Source of the DNA: Methylobacterium sp. E-005
GTDB lineage: Bacteria; Pseudomonadota; Alphaproteobacteria; Rhizobiales; Beijerinckiaceae
Reading direction: 5' to 3'
DNA length: 64,000 bases
Assembly (NCBI RefSeq): GCF_022829725.1
Contig: NZ_JAKSYG010000199.1
Span: forward strand, 1 to 64,000
Below the pieces are notes generated by a model that was not told the DNA's origin, searched no databases, and saw nothing but the letters and a program-made list of their open reading frames with translations. Below, piece by piece: positions 39,176-48,696 of the stretch (its first letter is position 1; each line of letters begins with the position of its first letter). A program made the position numbers and the translations under genes.

Positions 39176-39589
39176 TCAGCCCTTCCGGCGCTGGTGGCCG
39201 AGGCCCATGCTCTTGGCGAGGCTCGATCGGGCCGCCGCGTAGTTCGGCGCGACCATCGGATAATCCGCGGGCAGGCCCCATTTCTGGCGGTACTCATCCG
39301 GCGTCAGGTTGTAGTGCGTGCGCAGGTGGCGCTTGAGGGATTTGAACTTCTTCCCGTCCTCCAGGCAGACGATGAAGTCGGGCTGGACCGAGCGCCGGAC
39401 CGAAACCGCCGGCCGCAGATCCTCGGCCGGCGCGGAGCTGGATTGGCTGAGCCCGTGCAGGGTGGCGTGAACCGCGGCGATCAGCCCAGGCAGCTCCGGC
39501 GGGGGGACCGGATTGTTGCTCACGAAGGCCGATACGATGTCGACCGAGAGCGTGAGAAAATCCGGTTGTCCTTCGACCGTGGAATCCAT
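39176..39589 (-). CDS. MucR/Ros family transcriptional regulator
   Basis: This 137-residue DNA-binding protein has the alphaproteobacterial Ros/MucR zinc finger: Cys75-x2-Asp78-x9-His88-x3-His92, then [13 protein letters not shown] and [18 protein letters not shown]. MucR proteins bind AT-rich targets and repress many genes. The ATG at 39589 has AGGAGG about 9 bases upstream. The gap upstream of it (39590-39948) is AT-rich in part, suitable for autoregulation, which is inference. Paralogues are usual in this order, so I give no gene symbol. Confidence 0.9.
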   Translation of the reverse strand: MDSTVEGQPDFLTLSVDIVSAFVSNNPVPPPELPGLIAAVHATLHGLSQSSSAPAEDLRPAVSVRRSVQPDFIVCLEDGKKFKSLKRHLRTHYNLTPDEYRQKWGLPADYPMVAPNYAAARSSLAKSMGLGHQRRKG

Positions 39590-39948
39590 TCCCTGAACCT
39601 CCTGGCGATTCCGGGCTCGCGCCGTCACTCGGCAGGATGATCGGAACCTGTTTCCGGCTCGCCTGATACAGGCATATGTGGCGCAGTTACTATTGTGGTG
39701 GGACTTTCATGGCAAGAACAAATTGCCTGTGGCCATAGCGGTCGTTTTGACGATGATAAAAGATGGCGGATATTTGGTCGATCGGGTTGCCTGTCAGCCT
39801 GCCGGGCGAGTTTTGCGCGCATCGCGGCGGAGCCGAGGCGGATCGACGTTGCCCGAGCGGCCGCCCGCGCCATGTGGTAGGACCGGATGGGCGGACGGTG
39901 GGCGCCGGGGATCGCGCGCCTGATCCCGACCTGAGCGAGGGGCATCCC
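39590..39948. other. Gene-free AT-rich gap upstream of mucR-like gene
   Basis: About 360 bases between the MucR-like start and the short leader-like ORF. The 39670-39780 part is clearly AT-richer than its surroundings and may contain promoters for both directions. I see no full-length gene here. Confidence 0.5.
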
Positions 39949-40014
39949 ATGCACGACCCCATGCACCACCCCATGCATGCCGGCGCGATTGGCCCGCGGG
40001 CCCGGATTCCGTGA
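39949..40014 (+). CDS. Possible 21-codon Met/His leader peptide
   Basis: A short frame begins with ATG 39949 and encodes MHDPMHHPMH followed by AGAIGPRARIP, ending at TGA 40014. GAGGGG lies about 7 bases before the ATG, a better ribosome site than that of the next gene, whose GTG is 10 bases past the stop. The sequence is made of two and a half 12-base repeats (39947-39982). It may be a leader that couples translation of the acyl-CoA synthetase/GNAT gene, or just a repeat. Met/His spacing could bind metal. It is unproven. Confidence 0.4.
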   Translation: MHDPMHHPMHAGAIGPRARIP

Positions 40015-40024
40015 CGGCGACCCC

Positions 40025-42700
40025 GTGAGTACCTATCGGTTCGACAAGCTGCTGGCGCCCCGGGCGGTCGCGCTGGTCGGGTCCGTGGCGCGTGAGGGCT
40101 CGGTGGCGCGCAGCGTGCTGGGCGGATTGCGGGCCTCCGGCTTCCCCGGCGCGATCCTGCCCGTGCAGCCCGACCACGCGATGGTGGACGGCCTGCCATG
40201 CGTCCCGCAGATCTCGGATCTGCCAACCGCCCCCGACCTCGTCCTGATCGCGGTGCCGCCGGCCCGGGTTCCCGAGGTCGTCGCGCAGGCCGCCGAGGCC
40301 GGCGCGGGGGCGGCGGTGATCCTGACGGCCCGGCTCGGCTCCGGGCCGGACGATCCGGGGCCGACCGCGCACCGGATCGCCCGCGCGCATGGCCTGCGCC
40401 TGCTTGGCCCCGACAGCGCCGGCCTCGCCGTGCCGGCGGCCAAGCTCAATGCCAGCCTGTTCGCCCACGCGCCCGCAGCGGGCGACCTCGCCCTCGTGTC
40501 GCAATCCGGAACGGTCGCGGCCGCCATCGTCGAGTGGGGCGCCCGTCACGGGACCGGCTTCTCGGCGGTACTCTCCCTCGGCAGCGTGCTCGATATCGGC
40601 GTGGCCGACTGCCTCGACCATTTCGCCGCCGATTACCGCACCCGGGCGATCCTGCTCTGCCTCGACCGGGTGGCGGATGCCCGGCGGTTCATGTCGGCGG
40701 CCCGGGCGGCGGCCCGCGCCAAGCCCGTGGTGGTCCTGCGCGCCGGCCGGCACCGGCCCGACACCCGCGCGCCCGAGACCCACACGGGGGCGCTGGCCCG
40801 GCCGGACGCGGTCTACGCCGCGGCGTTCCGGCGGGCCGGCCTCCTGGCCGTGCAGGATCTCGACGAGATGTTTTCCGCGGTCGAGACTTTGGGGCGCCAG
40901 CGCCCGTTCCCCGGCGATCGGCTCGCGATCCTGTCGAACGGCCGCGGCATCGGCCTGCTGGCGGCCGACCGGCTGATCGAGCGGGCGGGCACCATGGCCG
41001 AAGCCGCCGAGGCGGAAGGGCGCCCGGCCGGCAATCCCCTCGATCTCGGCATCGATGCGGCGGGCCCGGCCTTCGCGGCCGCCCTGGAGCCGATCCTCAC
41101 GGACCGCGTCAGCGACGCCGTGCTGGCGATCCATGTCCCCACCGTCCGCTCGGACGCGGGCGAGGTTGCCGACGCCATCGCCGATACGGTCAAGCGCGTC
41201 CGCGCCGGCCAGACGCGCAAGAAGCCGCTCTTCGCGGTCTCCCTGGGGGATGCCGAGGCGGCGCGGGAGGCGTTCGCGCGCGCGGGCCTGCCGCATTTCG
41301 CCACCGATTCCGAGGCGATCGAGGGCTTCCTGCACCTCGTGCGTTACCGCGAGGCGCAGGACGACCTGATGCGCACGCCGGACTCGCTGCCGCGCGACTT
41401 CTCCCCCGACCCGGCCCGCGCCCGCTCGATCATCGCGGGCGCCCTGCGTCATGGGGCGTCGTGGCTCGATCCGATCGCGGTGAACGGCCTGCTCGAAGCC
41501 TACGGCATCCCGACCGTGCCGATCACGCTGGCCCCCGACAAGGACGCCGCCGCGGCGGCCGCTTGGCCGATCATCGCGGCGGGGGGCGCGGTGGCGCTCA
41601 AGGTCGTCTCCCCCGACATCGTGCACAAATCCGATATCGGCGGCGTCCACCTCGATCTCACCAGCGAGGCCGACGTCCGCGAGGCCGCACGCAGCATCCT
41701 GACCCGGGCGCGCCGGGAGCGGCCGGATGCCCGCGTCACCGGCTTCGCCGTGCAGCCGATGGTGCGCCGGGGCCAGCGCCGGGAGCTGATCGCCGGCCTC
41801 GCCGAGGATCCCGTCTTCGGTCCTGTGGTGGTGTTCGGGCGGGGCGGCACGGCGGTGGAGGTGATCGACGACCGGGCGCTCGGCCTGCCGCCGCTGGACC
41901 TGATCCTCGCCCGCGATCTGATCGGCCGGACCCGGGTCGCCCGTCGGCTCGAGGGCTATCGCGACGTGCCGGCGGCCGACATCCCGGCGATCGCGCTGAC
42001 GCTGGTGAAGCTGTCCCAGCTCGCCGCCGACCTGCCGCAGGTTCGCGAACTCGACATCAACCCGCTGCTCGCCGATGAGACCGGCGTGCTCGCCCTCGAC
42101 GCACGGGTGCGGATCGGGCGCTGGGAGCGGGGGCGGCAGGGACGGGGCCATCCGCGCTTCGCGATCCGGCCCTATCCGGCGGAATGGGTGCGGACCCTCA
42201 ACCTCAAGGACCGCACCATCCGCGTGCGACCCGTGCGCCCGGAGGACGAGGGGTTGTTCCTTGGCTTCTTCCAGGGGCTCGACCCGGAGGATCTGCGCCT
42301 GCGCTTCTTCGGGCCGGTGCGCGCCTTCAGCCACGCCTTCCTGGCCCGCCTGACGCAGCTCGACTACGCCCGCGCCATCGCGTTCGTGGCCACCGAGGTG
42401 GATGCGGGCGGCGGCGAGCACATGCTTGGCGCGGTCCGCCTGCATGCCGACGCCAATCACGAGAGCGGCGAATACGCCATCGCCGTGGGGCGCGACGTCC
42501 GGGGTACGGGGCTCGCCTTCGCGCTGATGCGCCTGATGATCGACTGGGCGCGCTCCGAGGGAATCGGGCGGGTCGAGGGCTCGGTGCTGGCCGAGAATCG
42601 ACCGATGCTGGCGGTCTGCCGGCGCCTGGGCTTCACGCAGGGGCGCGACCCGGAGGATCCGGGTCTGATCAAGGTGCAGCTGCAGCTTGCGGGTGGATGA
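40025..42700 (+). CDS. Acyl-CoA synthetase (ADP-forming type) fused to GNAT acetyltransferase
   Basis: This 891-residue protein joins an NDP-forming acyl-CoA synthetase-like region to a C-terminal GNAT domain, as in the protein lysine acetyltransferases Pat/PatZ. The CoA-binding domain is at about 1-135 (FDKLLAPRAVALVGSVARE and ILPVQPDHAMVDGL), a ligase domain at about 150-450, an ATP-grasp domain at about 470-690 (VALKVVSPDIVHKSDIGGVH), and GNAT from about 730 (AIAVGRDVRGTGLAFALM). The GTG at 40025 lacks a good ribosome site of its own. It probably acetylates enzymes such as acetyl-CoA synthetase. A sirtuin lies 21 kb away. Confidence 0.9.
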   Translation: MSTYRFDKLLAPRAVALVGSVAREGSVARSVLGGLRASGFPGAILPVQPDHAMVDGLPCVPQISDLPTAPDLVLIAVPPARVPEVVAQAAEAGAGAAVILTARLGSGPDDPGPTAHRIARAHGLRLLGPDSAGLAVPAAKLNASLFAHAPAAGDLALVSQSGTVAAAIVEWGARHGTGFSAVLSLGSVLDIGVADCLDHFAADYRTRAILLCLDRVADARRFMSAARAAARAKPVVVLRAGRHRPDTRAPETHTGALARPDAVYAAAFRRAGLLAVQDLDEMFSAVETLGRQRPFPGDRLAILSNGRGIGLLAADRLIERAGTMAEAAEAEGRPAGNPLDLGIDAAGPAFAAALEPILTDRVSDAVLAIHVPTVRSDAGEVADAIADTVKRVRAGQTRKKPLFAVSLGDAEAAREAFARAGLPHFATDSEAIEGFLHLVRYREAQDDLMRTPDSLPRDFSPDPARARSIIAGALRHGASWLDPIAVNGLLEAYGIPTVPITLAPDKDAAAAAAWPIIAAGGAVALKVVSPDIVHKSDIGGVHLDLTSEADVREAARSILTRARRERPDARVTGFAVQPMVRRGQRRELIAGLAEDPVFGPVVVFGRGGTAVEVIDDRALGLPPLDLILARDLIGRTRVARRLEGYRDVPAADIPAIALTLVKLSQLAADLPQVRELDINPLLADETGVLALDARVRIGRWERGRQGRGHPRFAIRPYPAEWVRTLNLKDRTIRVRPVRPEDEGLFLGFFQGLDPEDLRLRFFGPVRAFSHAFLARLTQLDYARAIAFVATEVDAGGGEHMLGAVRLHADANHESGEYAIAVGRDVRGTGLAFALMRLMIDWARSEGIGRVEGSVLAENRPMLAVCRRLGFTQGRDPEDPGLIKVQLQLAGG

Positions 42701-42741
42701 CCGGGGCCGGGTCAGGCCCTCCACCGGAGCGGGGCGCGGCC

Positions 42742-43170
42742 TCAGCGCGGCGGGATCGAGTAGGTCCCGGTGGCGTGGCAGACGAGATCCGCGCTGCCCA
42801 CGGCGGTGATCAGCACCTCGCCCACCGCGAGCCGCCGGCCGAGCTTGAGCAACCGGCACGCCGCCAGGAGATCCCCCGGGGCGGGCTTGCGCAGGAAGTT
42901 GAAACTCAAGCTCGTGGTCACGGCGAGCGCCACCGGGCCGATATTGGCGAGGATCGCCGCGTAGAGGGCGTAATCGGCCAGCGCCATCATGGCCGGACCC
43001 GACACGGTCGCGCCGGGGCGTAGGAACCGCTCGTGGGCTTCGAGCCGCATCCGGGCCGAGAGCGGGCCGACCTCCTCGAGGTGATAGGCGCGGCCCCCCG
43101 CCTGCATCTGCGGGAATTCACGGTCGAGGAAGTCCTGCGTTTCGGCGAGGGTGAGGATCGTGGCGGCCAT
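42742..43170 (-). CDS. PaaI/HotDog thioesterase-like protein
   Basis: This protein of about 142 residues has a HotDog fold signature: RPGATVSGPAMMALADYALYAAIL at about 51-74, then SLSFNFLRKPAPGDLLAACRLLKLG. That matches the PaaI group, acyl-CoA thioesterases acting on hydroxyphenylacetyl- or medium-chain acyl-CoA. The substrate is unknown. A GTG at 43185 adds five residues; the ATG at 43170 has GAGG close upstream. It is convergent with the acyltransferase gene, 41 bases away. Confidence 0.85.
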   Translation of the reverse strand: MAATILTLAETQDFLDREFPQMQAGGRAYHLEEVGPLSARMRLEAHERFLRPGATVSGPAMMALADYALYAAILANIGPVALAVTTSLSFNFLRKPAPGDLLAACRLLKLGRRLAVGEVLITAVGSADLVCHATGTYSIPPR

Positions 43171-43260
43171 CGCCTCATGCAGCACGGCGGTACCGTCAAG
43201 GCAATCACGAGGCCGTTCGAACCGCCTGCCTCATCGAAATCTCCCGGTCGATCCGCCGGT

Positions 43261-43354
43261 GTCGTCTGCGCGAGCGGAGCGAAGCCATCCAGTCGGCGCT
43301 CCGTTCACGGATGTCGCACTGCCCTGGGTCACTTCGCTGCGCTCGTGATGACGG
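43261..43354. repeat. Inverted pair of short intergenic repeat units
   Basis: A unit GCGAGCGGAGCGAAG at about 43270-43284 is mirrored by CTTCGCTGCGCTCG at about 43332-43345, giving an inverted pair around 50 bases. Such units are common intergenic repeats in rhizobial and Methylobacterium genomes. It lies between the PaaI start and the spoVR end. Confidence 0.55.
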
Positions 43355-43436
43355 CGGGCCGCCTCCATCGCGGGTTCTGACCAGACGTCGCATCAGGGCG
43401 GGGAAGCGGCCGGGCGCGACCTTCCCGCAGCGCCCA

Positions 43437-45008
43437 TCAGAAAAAGATCGGTCGTGCGCTGGCGGTGATCTCGCCCAGCACCGTGCCGGTGGCCGGCTCG
43501 ACCTCCTTGAGAACCACGTCGTAGCCCCAGAGGTCGGCGAGGTGCTGGAGCACCCGCTTGGCGTCGTCCTTCTGCAGGGTGATCTTGTTGATCGCCTTGT
43601 GGTGCAGGATCAGGCGCCGGTCGCCCTCCAGATCGACGTCCACCACCTCGATGTCGGGATCGAGCCACGCCACATCGTACTGGCGCGCGAAGGAGCGGCG
43701 CAGCTTGCGGTAGCCGCGCTCGTCGTGGATCGCCTCGACCCGCAGCTCCGGCTCCTCCGGGTCGTCGACCACGTGGAACAGGCGCAGATCGCGCATCAGC
43801 TTGGGCGACAGGAATTGCTGGATGAAGCTCTCGTCCCGGTAATTCTCCCAGCAGTCGCGCAGCACCGCCATGGCGTCGCCGGTGCCGGCGATGTCGGGGA
43901 ACCAGTCCCGGTCCTCCGCGGTCGGCTGCTCGGTGATGCGGGCGATGTCCTGCATCATCGCGAATCCGATCGCGTAGGGGTTGTGGCCGCCATAGGAGCG
44001 GTCGTCGTAGGTCGGCTGCCGGATGACGTTGGTGTGCGACTGCAGGAATTCGAGGTAGGCCGCCTCGGTGATCTGCCCGGATTCCGACAGGGCGTTCATG
44101 ATCCGGTAGTGGCAGTAGGTGGCGCAGCCCTCGTTCATCACCTTGGTCTGGCGCTGGGGATAGAAATACTGGGCGACCAAGCGGACGATACGCAGAATTT
44201 CCCGCTGCCAGGGGCGCAGACGGGGCGCGGCCTTTTCCAGGAAGTACAGGATATTTTCCTGGGGCAGTTCGAGCAGGGCCTTGCGCCGCTCGACGGCCGC
44301 ATCCGGACGCGCCGTGCCGATCTTCTGCGGCAGGGTCCGCCAGAGGTCGTTGTAGATCTGCTCGCCGTGCTCGATCCGCTCGCGCTCGCGCCGCTGTTCG
44401 GAGGCGAGGTCCGGCCGCTTCTTGCGCGGGTAGCGATGGACGCCCTGGCTCATCAGCGCATGCGCGGCGTCGAGCACCTGCTCCACCGCCTGGTGGCCGT
44501 AGCGCTCCTCGCAGCGGGTGATGAAGCCCTTCGCGAAATCCAGGTAGTCCAGAATCCCTTCGGCGTCGGTCCACTGCCGGAACAGGTAATTGTTCTTGAA
44601 GAAGTGGTTATGGCCGAAGGCGGCGTGCGCGATGACCAGCGTCTGCATGGTCGCCGTGTTCTCCTCCATCACGTAGGAGATGCACGGATCCGAGTTGATG
44701 ACGATCTCGTAGGCGAGCCCCATCAGGCCGCGGCGGTAGCCGGCCTCGTGCTGGGCGAAGTGCTTGCCGAACGACCAGTGCTTGTAGAACAGCGGCATGC
44801 CGATCGACGCGTAGGCGTCGAGCATCTGCTCAGCCGTGATGATCTCGATCTGGTTCGGGTACCACGACAGGCCGAGCTGCGGTCCGGCCACCGCCTCGCA
44901 GGCGTCGTGGATGCGCCGGATCGTGTCGAAATCCCAGTCGTTGCCGGTGAACAGGGGTTTCTGGTTCCCCGAGATGATCTGGGGCGTGCGTGCCTTGACG
45001 AGCGTCAT
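43437..45008 (-). CDS. spoVR: SpoVR family protein
   Basis: This 523-residue cytoplasmic protein is a SpoVR/YcgB homologue of unknown biochemistry; in Bacillus it is needed for cortex formation. Typical segments are DWDFDTIRRIHDACE, GLSWYPNQIEIITAEQMLDAY, HWSFGKHFAQHE, and MEENTATMQTLVIAHAAFGHNHF, and LYFLEKAAP-like segments follow. The ATG at 45008 has GGGAGG 4 bases upstream. It is last in the prkA-yeaH-spoVR cluster, 34 bases after yeaH, an order conserved across many bacteria and linked to stationary phase and stress. Confidence 0.93.
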   Translation of the reverse strand: MTLVKARTPQIISGNQKPLFTGNDWDFDTIRRIHDACEAVAGPQLGLSWYPNQIEIITAEQMLDAYASIGMPLFYKHWSFGKHFAQHEAGYRRGLMGLAYEIVINSDPCISYVMEENTATMQTLVIAHAAFGHNHFFKNNYLFRQWTDAEGILDYLDFAKGFITRCEERYGHQAVEQVLDAAHALMSQGVHRYPRKKRPDLASEQRRERERIEHGEQIYNDLWRTLPQKIGTARPDAAVERRKALLELPQENILYFLEKAAPRLRPWQREILRIVRLVAQYFYPQRQTKVMNEGCATYCHYRIMNALSESGQITEAAYLEFLQSHTNVIRQPTYDDRSYGGHNPYAIGFAMMQDIARITEQPTAEDRDWFPDIAGTGDAMAVLRDCWENYRDESFIQQFLSPKLMRDLRLFHVVDDPEEPELRVEAIHDERGYRKLRRSFARQYDVAWLDPDIEVVDVDLEGDRRLILHHKAINKITLQKDDAKRVLQHLADLWGYDVVLKEVEPATGTVLGEITASARPIFF

Positions 45009-45042
45009 GCGGCCTCCCGATCGATTGATGTGCGCGCCGCCA

Positions 45043-46344
45043 TCACGCCTCTGCCTCCGCCCGCGCATCCTTGCGGCCGAACAGCTCGCGGAAGACCGGA
45101 TAGATCTCTCGGCGGTGGTTGACCTTGCGCATCGCGATCGGGCCGCCCGCCTTGGCGATCGCCTCGTAGGTCCGCCACAGGGTGGTGCGGTGCTCCACGA
45201 AACCGGCCCGGGGGCCGTTCTCGTCGCCCACCTCCAGATAGGCGAAGTGCTGGCAGGCCGGCAGGATGTGCGACCGCAGCAACTCCGTCGAGGTCGGCCC
45301 GTCCGAGGAGACGTTGTCGCCGTCCGAGGCCTGGGCGGCGTAGATGTTCCAGTCGTTGGGGTCGTAGCGCTCGGCGATGATGCGCTTCATCTCCACCAGC
45401 GCCGACGAGACCAGCGTGCCGCCGGTTTCGCGGGAGCCGAAGAACGTCTCCTCGTCCACCTCGGTCGCCCGGTCGGTGTGGCGGATGAACACGATCTCGA
45501 CGTGGCGGTAGCGGCGCGTCAGGAAGATGTGCAGCAGGATGTAGAACCTTTTGGCGAGGTCCTTCATGTGCTCGGTCATCGAGCCGGACACGTCCATCAG
45601 GCAGAACATCACGGCCTGCGCGATCGGCCGCGGATAGGGCTCGAACCGGCGGAAGCGCAGGTCGAGCGGATCGACATACGGGATGCGCTTGGCCCGCTCG
45701 CGCAGCTTCAGCAGCGCCTGCTCCAGTTCCGCGCGCTCGGGGTCACCCTCCGGCAGGGCGTCGAGCTTCGCCTCCAGGGCCGCGACGTCTTCGGGCTTCG
45801 GCCGCTTGAGGGCGATCCGCCGGGACATCGAATTGCGGAGGGTGCGGGTGAGTGCGAGGTTCGCGGGCGAGCCGGTGACCGTGTAGCCGGCCCGACGCAG
45901 CCCCTCGGTCTCCACCACCGCCAGCCGCCGCTTGGCGAGGTCCGGCAGTTCCAGATCCTCCAGGAAGAGTTCCAGAAACTCCTCGCGGGTCAGCACGAAG
46001 CGGAACGCGTCCTCGCTGTTCTCGCCACCGTCCCCACCCTCGCCGGAGCCGCGCCCACCGCCGCCGCCCGGCGGACGCTCGATCGTGTCGCCCTCCACGT
46101 AGGTCTTGTTGCCGGGCAGGATGTGGTCCTGCAGGCCGGTGCCGGGCTGGCGGGAGAAGCGCGGCTCGCGCACGCCGTCGGCCGGCACGGTGACCCGGCC
46201 ATCCTTGCCCAGATCCTTGATGTCCTTTTCGCGGGCGGATTCGCGCACCGCTCGCTGGGCCACGTCCTTGACGCGGCGCAGGAAGCGCTGGCGGTTCGGG
46301 AGGCTCTTGCCGCCCGGGTTCAAACGTCGGTCGACGATGTGCAT
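45043..46344 (-). CDS. YeaH/YhbH family (DUF444) protein
   Basis: This 433-residue protein belongs to the YeaH/YhbH family, associated with the PrkA kinase. It has an N-terminal HIVDRRLNPGGKSLPNRQRF, a Gly-rich linker (RPPGGGGGRGSGEGGDGG) at about 91-108, and a C-terminal vWA-like region with DVSGSMTEHMKD and RHVEIVFIRHTD. DxSGS suggests a metal-ion-dependent adhesion motif. ATG 46344 (MHIVDRRLNP) is chosen over an upstream start. It lies between prkA and spoVR on the same strand. Confidence 0.92.
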   Translation of the reverse strand: MHIVDRRLNPGGKSLPNRQRFLRRVKDVAQRAVRESAREKDIKDLGKDGRVTVPADGVREPRFSRQPGTGLQDHILPGNKTYVEGDTIERPPGGGGGRGSGEGGDGGENSEDAFRFVLTREEFLELFLEDLELPDLAKRRLAVVETEGLRRAGYTVTGSPANLALTRTLRNSMSRRIALKRPKPEDVAALEAKLDALPEGDPERAELEQALLKLRERAKRIPYVDPLDLRFRRFEPYPRPIAQAVMFCLMDVSGSMTEHMKDLAKRFYILLHIFLTRRYRHVEIVFIRHTDRATEVDEETFFGSRETGGTLVSSALVEMKRIIAERYDPNDWNIYAAQASDGDNVSSDGPTSTELLRSHILPACQHFAYLEVGDENGPRAGFVEHRTTLWRTYEAIAKAGGPIAMRKVNHRREIYPVFRELFGRKDARAEAEA

Positions 46345-46524
46345 CCGCTGCGAAAACCCTCGTCCGCGTGTGCCGGCCGGGTCTCGACCCTGTCGTACCA
46401 TGCTGTTGCAGAGGGAATGGATCCCGTCTTGGCAGCAGGGCCGACATCCTCACCGGCCGGTCGTCCGAAACTGTGGCGGCGGAGGGTCGGTGCGGGGTCC
46501 GGCCGAACCGGACCCCGTCGTCCC

Positions 46525-48477
46525 TCAGCCGGCCTGCTTCACCCGCATGTACCATTCCACCAGGCGGCGGACCTGCCGCTCGGTGTAGCCGCGCGCCACC
46601 ATGCGCTCGACGAACTCACCGTGCTTCTTCTCGGTGTCCCCGTCCTTCTTGGAGCCGAAGGAGATCACCGGAAGCAGTTCCTCCACCTGGGAGAACATCC
46701 GCCGCTCGATCACCTCTCGCAGCTTCTCGTAGCTGGTCCAGCTCGGGTTGCGGCCGCCATGCTGGGCCCGGGAGCGCAGGGCGAACTTCACCACCTCGTT
46801 GCGAAAATCCTTCGGGTTGGCGATCCCGGCGGGCTTCTCGATCTTGGTCAGCTCCTGGTTCAGGAGCTCCCGGTTCATGAGCTGGCCGGTCTCGGCGTCC
46901 TTGAAATCCTGGTCCTCGATCCAGGCATCGGCATAGTCGATATACCGATCGAACAGGTTCTGTCCGTAATCGTGGTACGATTCGAGATAGGCTTTCTGGA
47001 TCTCGTGACCGATGAACTCCGCGTAGCGTGGGGCCAGCTCGGTCTTGATGAATTCCAGGTACTTCTTTTCGGTCTCCGGCGGCAGCTGCTCGCGCTTGAG
47101 CGACTGCTCCAGCACGTACATCAGGTGCACCGGGTCGGCCGAGACCTCGGTGGTGTCGTGATTGAAGGTCGCGGCCAGCACCTTGAAGGCGAAACGGGTG
47201 GAGACCCCGTCCATGCCCTCGTCGACGCCGGCCGTGTCCTTGTATTCCTGCATCGAGCGGGCCCGGGGATCGACCTCGCGCAAGCTCTCGCCGTCATAGA
47301 CCCGCATCTTCGAGAAGGCGTTCGAGTTGGCGTGCTCGCGCAACCGCGACAGCACCGAGAACCGCGCCAGCATCTCCAGCGTGCCGGGCGCGCAGGCCGC
47401 GTCCGACAGTTCCGAGCCGGAGATCAGCTTCTCGTAGATCCGCTGCTCCTCGGTGACGCGCAGGCAGTACGGGACCTTGATCACGTAGATCCGGTCGATG
47501 AACGCCTCGTTGTTCTTGTTGGTTTTGAAGGTCTGCCACTCGGCCTCGTTCGAGTGAGCCAGGATCACGCCGGTGAAGGGGATCGCGCCGATATTCTCGG
47601 TGCCGACGTAATTGCCCTCCTGCGTCGCGGTGAGCAGGGGGTGCAGCATCTTGATCGGCGCCTTGAACATCTCGACGAATTCGAGGATGCCCTGGTTCGC
47701 CCGGTTCAGGCCGCCCGAGTAGGAGTAGGCATCGGGATCGGCCTGCGACAGGGTCTCCAGGCGGCGGATGTCGACCTTGCCGACCAGCGAGGAGATGTCC
47801 TGGTTGTTCTCGTCGCCCGGCTCGGTCTTGGCGATGGCGATCTGGCGCAGCCGCGACGGCCGGACCTTGATCACCTTGAAACGCGAGATGTCGCCGTTGA
47901 ACTCGTCGAGGCGCTTGAGCGCCCAGGGGCTCATCAGGCCGGTGAGGCGGCGGCGCGGGATGCCGTAGCGCTTCTGGATCTCCTCGCCCATCGTGTCGGG
48001 GTCGAACAGGCCCAGCGGACTCTCGAAGACCGGCGAGACCTCGTCCCCGGCCTTGAGGACGTAGACCGGGTGAACCTCCATCAGGAGCTTCAGCCGCTCG
48101 GCGAGCGACGACTTGCCGCCGCCCACGGGTCCGAGCAGGTAGAGGATCTGCTTGCGCTCCTCCAATCCTTGCGCGGCGTGGCGGAAGAACGAGACGATCC
48201 GCTCGATCGTCTCTTCCATCCCGTAGAACTCGCGGAAGGCCGGATAGGTCCGGATCGTCCGGTTCATGAAGATCCGGCCGAGGCGCGAATCCTTCGAGGT
48301 GTCGACGAATTCGGGCTCGCCGATCGCCGCCAGGATGCGCTCGGCGGCCGAGGCGTACATCAGGGGCTCGTCGCGACAGGCTTCGAGATACTCGGAGAGC
48401 GTCATCTCCGTGTCGCGGCGGGCCTCGTAGCCTCGGGCGAAGCTCTGGAAAAGGTCGTTCGTCGCATGCATCGGCAT
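46525..48477 (-). CDS. prkA: PrkA-type serine protein kinase
   Basis: This 650-residue protein is a PrkA/YeaG homologue, an AAA-like kinase linked to stress and stationary phase. The Walker A motif GPVGGGKS is at 116-123, with the kinase-like and AAA-related blocks FTGVILAHSNEAEWQTFK and GTENIGAIPF further on. ATG 48477 begins MPMHATNDLF, with GAGAGGG upstream. It is first in the prkA-yeaH-spoVR order, which in E. coli is stress- and nitrogen-regulated; no sigma-54 site could be confirmed upstream here. Confidence 0.95.
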   Translation of the reverse strand: MPMHATNDLFQSFARGYEARRDTEMTLSEYLEACRDEPLMYASAAERILAAIGEPEFVDTSKDSRLGRIFMNRTIRTYPAFREFYGMEETIERIVSFFRHAAQGLEERKQILYLLGPVGGGKSSLAERLKLLMEVHPVYVLKAGDEVSPVFESPLGLFDPDTMGEEIQKRYGIPRRRLTGLMSPWALKRLDEFNGDISRFKVIKVRPSRLRQIAIAKTEPGDENNQDISSLVGKVDIRRLETLSQADPDAYSYSGGLNRANQGILEFVEMFKAPIKMLHPLLTATQEGNYVGTENIGAIPFTGVILAHSNEAEWQTFKTNKNNEAFIDRIYVIKVPYCLRVTEEQRIYEKLISGSELSDAACAPGTLEMLARFSVLSRLREHANSNAFSKMRVYDGESLREVDPRARSMQEYKDTAGVDEGMDGVSTRFAFKVLAATFNHDTTEVSADPVHLMYVLEQSLKREQLPPETEKKYLEFIKTELAPRYAEFIGHEIQKAYLESYHDYGQNLFDRYIDYADAWIEDQDFKDAETGQLMNRELLNQELTKIEKPAGIANPKDFRNEVVKFALRSRAQHGGRNPSWTSYEKLREVIERRMFSQVEELLPVISFGSKKDGDTEKKHGEFVERMVARGYTERQVRRLVEWYMRVKQAG

Positions 48478-48696
48478 TCGATAACCCTCTCAGACCGTGA
48501 CAGCTTCATCCTGTCTCGGCTCGGATGCAACCGACAGGCCCGCTTTTGTCGCAGTGCGGCGAGCAAGTCGCCCGGCATGTCGATTGCATGCAACACTCCT
48601 CACCTCTGAGGGCGGCGCAAACGAGAGTCTGAGCCGCCTCATGGCGTGTGTCGAGAGCTGAAAAACTGCGCAAAGGCCGCGGATGTTCGCCGCGTC

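Noticed and set aside
39947..39982. Two and a half 12-base repeats as a CRISPR
   Set aside because: The units are tandem without spacers and encode a Met/His peptide, so this is not a CRISPR.
39794..42859. 1021-codon minus-strand open frame opposite the acyltransferase
   Set aside because: Shadow of the GNAT fusion gene; the translation is Arg/Gly/Ala-rich without motifs.
44836..48609. 1257-codon plus-strand open frame across prkA and yeaH
   Set aside because: Shadow of the prkA-yeaH-spoVR genes. The translation has no domain and the opposite strand is unmistakable.
48478..48696. Sigma-54 promoter upstream of prkA
   Set aside because: E. coli yeaGH is sigma-54 controlled, but only a loose GG-N10-GC match was found, with TTGC out of register, so no site is called.
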